A stretch of 13,430 bases of DNA from Brotonthovivens sp045629925 (lineage in GTDB: Bacteria; Bacillota; Clostridia; Lachnospirales; Lachnospiraceae). The position numbers and the translations under genes were made by a program. The stretch lies in contig JAZQSD010000109.1 in assembly GCA_045629925.1 (NCBI GenBank), positions 1 through 13,430 of the forward strand. The letters are read 5' to 3'. Shown one piece after another: positions 9,801-13,430 of this stretch. The notes beneath the pieces are model-generated. The model had not been told where the DNA came from. It worked only from the letters and a program-made list of their open reading frames with translations, and made no database searches. Numbering within the stretch: position 1 is the first letter of the stretch; each line of letters opens with the position of its first letter.

Positions 9801-11389
9801 TCCCATGCCTGTTTCAACAAAGTTATCGCTACATCTTGTGAAACTCCAATTCGCTCTGACACTGAATCAACCAGTTCCCATCCAAGATCTGTGTATGTAT
9901 TTCTGTCACCAAATTCATCAGAAGCCATCATCTTGGTCAATGCTGCACCTGAAAAAAGTTTGTTTCCAAGCAAGATACCTGTGATGTTTTTCACTTCCAT
10001 AAACTGGCCAATCTCATCTTCAAATGTAAGATAGCCATCAAAATCCAACTTACCATGTTCTACCAATGTTGGATAATATGCTGACTGTAGAATAATCTCA
10101 TTTACAATATCAGAAAATGCCTGATTTAATGCATCGTTATCATCAGCCTTAAAGTACTTATCCACATAATACTGGCTATCTCGTGTCAGACCATCGTTTT
10201 TGACACGATTAATAGTTACATCAATATCCGGATTTCGTTCACCAGTACTTGTTCCTGGGGACTTAAATGAAACAGAACCATTTTCAAACAACTTATCCCA
10301 GTAAGTATTGATTGCACTCAAGGATGTCTTAGGGTTTAACACACTGTTTGAAACCTGCTGACCATCAGCATCCTGCTGCGCTAAATTCAATCCCAAACTA
10401 TAGAATTTGGCCTCTGAACCATAATGTTCTTCCACTGCTGCACGAGCATATGCTGCTGTCAGCTGCGTCATAAAACCTAAGCCTGAAGATGTTGCTGTAC
10501 CATTGCCGACAGAGGATTCTCCAATATTGTTATAATCAGGATCTCCAGTAGTCGGAGCGCCATCACTCATAAGCACAAAGATAGGCATGCGCACTTTACC
10601 GCCCTGAATATTGTTATCTTCAATAACTGGGTCTGCCTTCAAGAATTCATCCATGGTAATGTCAAGACCATTCTGAATGTATGTACCGCCCTCAGTTGTT
10701 TTACTGCTGGAAGAAACACGAGAATTGGTAGCCTCATATCTTAATCCATCAGCGATTGCCACTGCTGTCGCTGTTTGTTCACCTGTGTATTTTAGATATG
10801 CACCATTGGAATTGGCAGTGTATCGGTTAAGTGACAGCAACAATTTACCTGTGCTGGTCTTTGATTTGCCTCTTGAACTATTTCCTGAATACAATACAAC
10901 TCCAACGCGGTTGTTTTTGTTTAATTTCAGTAATTTATCTATGGCAGCATTTGCCGCAGTGATTGTCTGAGGAATGGATCCACTATTGTCCATTGACTGT
11001 GACAGATCCAAAATCAACATTGTATCCGTTGGAATTGTAGAATATCCTACAATCTCTTTATTGGACGCCAATGCAGACAATGCAACCAAAAAGTTGTTAT
11101 TTGCATCCATCATAGTGACAGAACCAGGAAATGCACCTGCATTACTGAACACAGACTTATCTGTCCAGACACCGCCTGCATATTCTGTCGTGTCCTCATC
11201 AAAAAACTGTTCCCAGTCATTCATTGTGCTATTATCAACAATTTTTTCCGATGTAACAGCATTTCTCACATCGTCTTTGGAATCCCCGTATCCCGCAGCC
11301 AGCGCTGTTGTTGGCAACAGACTGATAACCAGAAGCATGCATAACGCAAATGCTATAAAACGAGAGAAACCACTTCTTTTTCTTTTCAT
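3884..11389 (-). CDS. Giant wall-anchored VWA adhesin with about twelve pilin/Cna-type Ig-like modules
   Basis: This 2501-residue surface protein starts with a signal peptide (basic MKRKR, core about 11-30, cleavage near ALAA-G at 32). A von Willebrand factor A head spans about 120-430 with a MIDAS: DLSQS (D128, S130, S132), GGT (T236) and MSDG (D276), implying a metal-dependent ligand site. Residues 430-870 are an adhesin region I cannot assign. From 871 to 2463 come about twelve modules of 120-145 residues. They typically begin with a Lys strand (EKTL, KKLL, DKDL), have a Y(Y/I)V..E strand, and end in F-x-N-x-Y or a close variant (e.g. N1668, N1793, N2073, N2337, N2459). This is the pattern of Spy0128/FctA-type pilin domains that form Lys-Asn isopeptide bonds, so a stiff stalk is expected. 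The C-terminus has SPVTG (2467-2471), a hydrophobic stretch (about 2478-2496) and KRRA: a sortase signal of the (S/P)PxTG type. Ligand unknown; no sortase gene is in the window. Confidence 0.9.
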   Translation of the reverse strand: MKRKRSGFSRFIAFALCMLLVISLLPTTALAAGYGDSKDDVRNAVTSEKIVDNSTMNDWEQFFDEDTTEYAGGVWTDKSVFSNAGAFPGSVTMMDANNNFLVALSALASNKEIVGYSTIPTDTMLILDLSQSMDNSGSIPQTITAANAAIDKLLKLNKNNRVGVVLYSGNSSRGKSKTSTGKLLLSLNRYTANSNGAYLKYTGEQTATAVAIADGLRYEATNSRVSSSSKTTEGGTYIQNGLDITMDEFLKADPVIEDNNIQGGKVRMPIFVLMSDGAPTTGDPDYNNIGESSVGNGTATSSGLGFMTQLTAAYARAAVEEHYGSEAKFYSLGLNLAQQDADGQQVSNSVLNPKTSLSAINTYWDKLFENGSVSFKSPGTSTGERNPDIDVTINRVKNDGLTRDSQYYVDKYFKADDNDALNQAFSDIVNEIILQSAYYPTLVEHGKLDFDGYLTFEDEIGQFMEVKNITGILLGNKLFSGAALTKMMASDEFGDRNTYTDLGWELVDSVSERIGVSQDVAITLLKQAWEDGQLSYTSDTKFSNYIGWYEGAENQYLGYWNVDHEDADIPEDAAYISRSYCFYGSTVTEDKIVGSDMMHIVVKVRTEIATGLQDVVFQIPASLIPILTYHITLDADNFDDAEKITLKRDNGAPIRLLFEVGLRSDINELNIDEVLAEENLATGQHVHKNPDGTYYFYSNQWGDGKGGSVNYDQPFSHLVTVAQFEPSVENERYYYIDDTVIATDEKGTPYKETTAPSATGATYYRGHRYFTGDEDDASMMIKYIPIAVETLANNAKRAEDGTWHIEEGTVFQDTTELFRTIKEGNPANPTGTLDYSDYPIVVHPDTESSKYNVYDFLGNNGRLTFAPATGIKLTKLVDATVTDKSVNYTFNVTLADPSGAPVSGEYTFVGPDGTYSTIAFNGNGVSDDISIKADETVYITGIPAGTAYTIAEKDANSDYTVASVVVDGVTENDKIATDTITDKTLDNVVFTNTERQKGQLIISKTITHDFGSDYVIPEGKKFDVTVEFKDAQGDALANGTTLQTTAGELTVQNGKVTLQLGHNESVKITELDEGIQYAVSETNIPAGFTLTTAEADLSGTIEADTDTVVALVNNYRPTGNPSTTDIAINVTKTVEDIDGNSIGWGGKEYKFALQQLVNDTWITVEGAGASGIATEEDNTFTLKIPENSLTQVGTYLFRVHEDEANLGEGMVSDTAVYFAVIVTDNDMDGSLEVASIQVNNEDVADKTNVDLSFTNTYIVTGGLVVDIPIKKTIVNETGVSVLPEGFEFQLYEQGTNGVYDQEVSGANAVSNANGDGTIFLSYTSEWFAEQPKNDEGHVELTYELREKAGVNNNISYSEACYVVCVEIGIADNTLVLEGRSISLKNADGTTGASVNTAAFENEYILTGAVEFEETVDATKKISGDRTELTETDVFEFELYETDSSFNTSNLIPIQTAENTLDGTIDFATVEYSKTGTHYYVIAEKQYKENGITSDSSYYHVTVVVTADEENGTLVAAKSIVKVGAEAGTVNDVVFNNVYDTVPAKYAISGDKDLTGKELTRGLFTFTLSEVTVEDGKEVTNEISTAVNAANSGAFTFPEIAYTSVGDYHYIVSEVVDNAKGYTYDDSIFEVTITVTDDGKGQLVAEMTSVREIDGSDVEGTDATIKFVNAYDPDDATISLKAKKLLDNRTLEAGEFKFNLYEADENFAITNNTAVASGTNEASGEIRFNSFTIGETGTFYYVAKEDASDPLKNVVYDAKEYQITVVVYDVGGALSSRFTYADAGSAIDEIVFSNAYFAPQTAKLMLQAEKTLNGRDTKEEEFSFELYQTGADYDEEAQNAVLLQTKSNDANNIVTFETIQYAVEQLTDDSATFYYVVKEDVPETNPYEGVTYDTTEHQIKVVVTDDGSGFLKQEVTVNGESVVANENVVVFGTDVEELSFVNNYAHSTATLTLGGNKQLNDKNLQADDFSFVLYQAADDTYDTANAVELDRQTNKADKTFTFETITISQPDTYYYVVAEVNEGDSKVDYDEKAYNIKVVAEDDGKGILTLDVYYEGKQLTDKTQAEVADLNFTNTYNPDDTVVNLGGEKIFSGRDIVVGEFTFILSQVTTEDGNEVKTEIDRASNDSDNEFAFDSLVFDKVGTYEYVVEEDIPTDTKGVSYDSTVYKVKVDVTNDGSGALSQKVYVDGRQVSDDAEATITGFNFSNSYSAVLPDGAGLELSAEKTMTGDRDTVVEGEFAFILSEVTIENGQEVVTEIETAENDADGIVTFAKIADYTEPGIYTYIVEELPGDAVGITYDGTVYQVKVEVTDDGEGNLVVGTPVITANGASASEIVFENVYTEPEPIQVVFNVTKLLENKTEEEIGLDGFEFRLTSGLNLLATAESDENGKAEFAVSYTVDDIGETYVYKISEVRTGIKGMRYDTAKIDVLVSISYENGVLVASVTQDGQSVDQANVQFTNVYFGEEISPVTGQPYQPFRWVLLFAAAAVCCGITAVTFKRRA
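3887..3991 (-). other. C-terminal sortase sorting signal (SPVTG type)
   Basis: Residues 2467-2501: SPVTG, then a hydrophobic stretch rich in Ala, Leu and Val, then a basic FKRRA tail. Canonical LPxTG is absent. (S/P)PxTG motifs are known for Clostridioides difficile class B sortase; use of a similar enzyme here is inference. Confidence 0.8.
4001..8779 (-). repeat. Stalk: about twelve degenerate Ig-like modules
   Basis: Approximate module limits in residues: 871-997, 998-1120, 1125-1261, 1262-1407, 1408-1543, 1544-1674, 1675-1800, 1801-1947, 1948-2079, 2080-2213, 2214-2344 and 2345-2463. Nearly all end in F-x-N-x-Y; the first ends FTNTE and the second LVNNY. Modules from 1544 onward are most alike, sharing an ((T/N)DDG.G.L) turn. 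Those at 1544, 2080 and 2214 share LS(E/Q)VT.E(D/N)G.EV..EI, while those at 1675, 1801 and 1948 carry an LY(E/Q)A-like strand instead. Similarity is clear in protein but weak in DNA, so the duplications are old. Confidence 0.8.
10100..11032 (-). other. Von Willebrand factor A domain of the adhesin
   Basis: Residues about 120-430. The beta strand TMLILDLSQSM carries the DxSxS MIDAS signature (D128, S130, S132). GGTYIQNGL (T236) and PIFVLMSDGAP (D276) match the other two metal-site loops. This is the probable ligand-binding tip of the protein. Confidence 0.85.
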
Positions 11390-11396
11390 AATTTTG

Positions 11397-11402
11397 CCTC
11401 CT
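11397..11402 (-). promoter_or_regulatory. Ribosome binding site of the adhesin
   Basis: Perfect AGGAGG on the minus strand, 7 nt before the ATG at 11389, supporting that start and the signal peptide that follows it. Confidence 0.9.
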
Positions 11403-11422
11403 AAACTACAAAAAACTACAAA
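11403..11422. repeat. 10-bp tandem repeat in the adhesin leader
   Basis: AAACTACAAA occurs twice in tandem (11403-11412 and 11413-11422), directly upstream of the adhesin ribosome binding site. In the transcript it reads as a U-rich UUUGUAGUUU doublet. It may be simple slippage; an effect on translation is possible but not shown. Confidence 0.6.
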
Positions 11423-11428
11423 ATAGGC

Positions 11429-11474
11429 ATTTTACACTTGTTTACATAATAATACAAACCATTCTATAACACAA
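11429..11474 (-). promoter_or_regulatory. Candidate promoter(s) of the giant adhesin
   Basis: Two overlapping minus-strand candidates, each with a 17-nt spacer: TTGTGT (11474-11469) with TATTAT (11451-11446), and TTGTAT (11457-11452) with TAAAAT (11434-11429). Each has a 5-of-6 match at -10 and a weak -35. They lie between the terminator of the preceding gene and the adhesin, so a promoter is expected here. Confidence 0.4.
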
Positions 11475-11475
11475 G

Positions 11476-11519
11476 AAAAAAAGCACAGCCACCGCATATG
11501 CGGAAGCTGTGCTTTTTTT
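11476..11519 (-). terminator. Intrinsic terminator after the flavin oxidoreductase
   Basis: GCACAGC (11483-11489) pairs with GCTGTGC (11506-11512), and CCGC (11492-11495) with GCGG (11500-11503) around an ATAT loop, with a 2x2 internal loop between. Seven A on one side and seven T on the other make it symmetric and able to work in both directions. It starts 23 nt after the oxidoreductase stop and isolates that gene from the surface locus. Confidence 0.93.
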
Positions 11520-11542
11520 AATATTTACTGTTTTTCTGCTAA

Positions 11543-13430
11543 TTATTTGCCAATTTCGATTGCTGCAAGATAAGCTGTTCTTGTAGCTCTGTCAACTTTA
11601 GCTGGAGTGATAGCATCACCGATAACGGCTACATAAGCACCGATTTCGTTAGCTGCTTCTTCTAAAGCTTTTGTGCATACAGATTTCATACCTAATGCAT
11701 GGATTACTGTATCAGCTGGAAGTGTCTGAACGCCATCTGCATTTTCAATCACTACGCCGTCAGCTTTGATTTCAAGAACTTTTGTCTTAGGAAGGCTTAC
11801 CATACCTACTCTATCCATTTCATGAACAAGAGCATCACGGTACATACCGTAAGATTCGTTAGCTACACGGTCAAGCATATCAACTACAGTCACTTCGTGG
11901 CCTGTTTTCTGAAGGTGAAGACCTGTTTCACAGCCAACAAGACCGCCGCCTACCATAACAACTTTCTTGCCAACTGGTGCGCCAGCGTAAGCATCTAATG
12001 CCTGGATTGCATTTTCGATACCTGGTACTGGTGGTACAGCTGGAACAGAACCTGTCGCGATGATTACTGCGCCTGGTTTCATTTCTTTAATGTATTCTGG
12101 TGTTACTTCTGTATTCATAACGAAGTTTACACCGCGTTCTTTTGCTTCTCGGATCAGAAGATCTTTGAAGTTTCTTAAGTCTGGTTTGTCAACGTCAACA
12201 TCTGTGAACCATAACAGACCGCCAAGTTTGTCGGATTTTTCTACTACTGTTACTGTATGTCCACGATCAGCTGCATCGATAGCTGCCTGAAGACCTGCTG
12301 GGCCGCCACCAATGATCAGAACGTTTTCTAATGTTTTTGGAGCTGGTACTGTTGCTGGGTCAAATGGTAAATGAGCCAGTGGATTGATTGTACAATGTCC
12401 AACGTATTTAGAAAGTTCCTGAGATGTGAATGGAAGATCTGTATAACCTTCTTCTGGGGAACCCGGGAAGCAATAGTAGCAACGTAAGCAACGACGAACT
12501 GTATCTGGTCTGCCTGCTTTACATTTGTTTGCGAAGCATGGGTCTGCAAGCATCTGACGACCGAATACACAGAAGTCAACCATACCTTTTTCAATAATTT
12601 CGTTACAGAATTCTGGAGAGTTAAGACCACCAACTACACCAACTGGAAGTTTTGTGTATTTCTTAACGATAGCTGCTGGTTCTGCATTTAATCCGTGTTC
12701 ATCGAACATGCTGGAGTGTACGTGAGACTGTGTATCATCGTAAATACCACATGTGATGTGTACAGATGTAATCAGATCTTCTACCATTGCGATAAACTGA
12801 CCTGTTTCGTCTGGACGGATACCATTTGGCTGATGATCTGTACCGTCGATACGAAGTTCTACTAAGAAGTCAGGACCTACTGCATCACGGATTGTCTGTA
12901 AGATCTGTTTTGGGAAACGAGCACGGTTTTCTAAAGATCCGCCGTATTCGTCTGTTCTTGTGTTCATAAGTGGGGAAAGGAACTGTGTAAATAAGAATCC
13001 ATGTCCACCGTGGATTAAGATACCGTCAAATCCTGCTTTCTGCATATATGTAGCAGCTTTAGCAAAGTCGTTTGCGATTCTGTCCATATCGTCTTTTGTC
13101 ATTGGACGAGCTTTAGCACCAGCGATATTTACTGTTTCAACTGGTCCGATACAATCTTCGTTTGGTCCGAAAGGAACTTTTTCTTTACCAGCATGTACTA
13201 ATTCTGCTAATGCGATACAGCCGTGTTTTTTAATACGTGTAGCGTATTCTGCAACAGCGTTGAATGTTTCCATATCTTCTTCTGGTTTTGCGAAATCGAA
13301 TGGTCTAAATCCTGGGATACGAACTGCATCAACGAAGTTAACGTCTGTTTCACCAACGATTACACAAGCGTTACCGCCTGCTGCTGGACCTTCTAATTTT
13401 CTGTAAGTAAAATCTCTTGTAGCTGGGTCC
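11543..13430 (-). CDS. NADH:flavin oxidoreductase, Old Yellow Enzyme / 2,4-dienoyl-CoA reductase type (5' end missing)
   Basis: 628 codons are visible; the frame stays open through the right edge (RKLEGPAAGGNACVIVGE lies upstream of the internal Met at 13273), so roughly 30 N-terminal residues are missing from a typical ~660-residue protein. Visible layout: FMN TIM barrel 1 to about 300; 4Fe-4S cysteines CLRCYYC (314, 317, 320) plus C346 in HCTINP; an FAD fold with GGGPAG (from about 373); an NAD(P)H fold with VGGGLVG (from about 493). Members reduce activated C=C bonds: dienoyl-CoA, 2-enoates, and bile-acid intermediates in BaiCD/BaiH. Substrate cannot be assigned. The active-site motif reads HGGHGFLFTQFLSP: the usual proton-donor Tyr position (HxxHGY) is Phe (145). 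The FMN-contacting Gln region (usually QLxHxGR) reads ELVHAGK. Codons are strongly biased (GTT, GCT, ACA, CGT), suggesting high expression, unlike the adhesin. Confidence 0.93.
   Translation of the reverse strand, partial: DPATRDFTYRKLEGPAAGGNACVIVGETDVNFVDAVRIPGFRPFDFAKPEEDMETFNAVAEYATRIKKHGCIALAELVHAGKEKVPFGPNEDCIGPVETVNIAGAKARPMTKDDMDRIANDFAKAATYMQKAGFDGILIHGGHGFLFTQFLSPLMNTRTDEYGGSLENRARFPKQILQTIRDAVGPDFLVELRIDGTDHQPNGIRPDETGQFIAMVEDLITSVHITCGIYDDTQSHVHSSMFDEHGLNAEPAAIVKKYTKLPVGVVGGLNSPEFCNEIIEKGMVDFCVFGRQMLADPCFANKCKAGRPDTVRRCLRCYYCFPGSPEEGYTDLPFTSQELSKYVGHCTINPLAHLPFDPATVPAPKTLENVLIIGGGPAGLQAAIDAADRGHTVTVVEKSDKLGGLLWFTDVDVDKPDLRNFKDLLIREAKERGVNFVMNTEVTPEYIKEMKPGAVIIATGSVPAVPPVPGIENAIQALDAYAGAPVGKKVVMVGGGLVGCETGLHLQKTGHEVTVVDMLDRVANESYGMYRDALVHEMDRVGMVSLPKTKVLEIKADGVVIENADGVQTLPADTVIHALGMKSVCTKALEEAANEIGAYVAVIGDAITPAKVDRATRTAYLAAIEIGK

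Noticed and set aside
11543..13430. Assignment as a bile-acid BaiCD/BaiH enzyme or bilirubin reductase
   Set aside because: The family matches, but no bai or related pathway gene is visible, the 5' end is missing, and the active-site motif differs from the usual Tyr form, so a specific substrate would be a guess.

Overview
The window looks like Firmicutes (Clostridia) DNA, most plausibly from a gut Lachnospiraceae-type anaerobe. The signs are low-to-moderate GC, strong AGGAG(G) ribosome binding sites, a giant Gram-positive wall-anchored adhesin with an SPxTG-type sorting signal, and an anaerobic iron-sulfur/flavin enoate-reductase-like enzyme. This is inferred from sequence style and families; the genus cannot be fixed from the window. 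All five genes lie on the minus strand, so transcription runs from right to left.

Reading in the direction of transcription: (1) 13430-11543 is the 3' 628 codons of an Old Yellow Enzyme/2,4-dienoyl-CoA reductase-type NADH:flavin oxidoreductase (FMN barrel, 4Fe-4S cysteines, two dinucleotide folds). It ends at a textbook terminator (11476-11519). (2) 11389-3884 encodes a 2501-residue secreted protein with a signal peptide, a von Willebrand factor A head with a complete-looking MIDAS, about twelve consecutive Ig-like pilin/Cna-type modules each ending in an F-x-N-x-Y-like strand, and a C-terminal SPVTG sorting signal. (3) After a long hairpin that covers the next ribosome binding site comes a membrane GT2 polysaccharide synthase-like glycosyltransferase (3733-2375). 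(4) A membrane-anchored CE4/NodB-type polysaccharide deacetylase follows (2239-791), closed by a terminator at 711-770. (5) The last gene (558 to beyond the left edge) begins a secreted protein with 'YNG...KP.V.V.Y / GTDF.V.Y..N.N.GTATV' repeat modules. It appears to start at TTG behind an AGGAG box and is open at the window edge.

Genes 2-5 all act at or outside the cell envelope. The synthase plus deacetylase pair is the core combination used to make partially deacetylated exopolysaccharides such as PNAG-like polymers. Next to a very long VWA adhesin and a second secreted repeat protein, the region reads as a surface or biofilm locus. The oxidoreductase is separated by its own terminator and has a different codon style, so it is probably functionally unrelated. 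No sortase, transposase, tRNA, rRNA or CRISPR array was seen. The most interesting non-coding structures are the ribosome-binding-site hairpin before the glycosyltransferase (3735-3793) and a set of direct and inverted repeats before the deacetylase (2274-2367).
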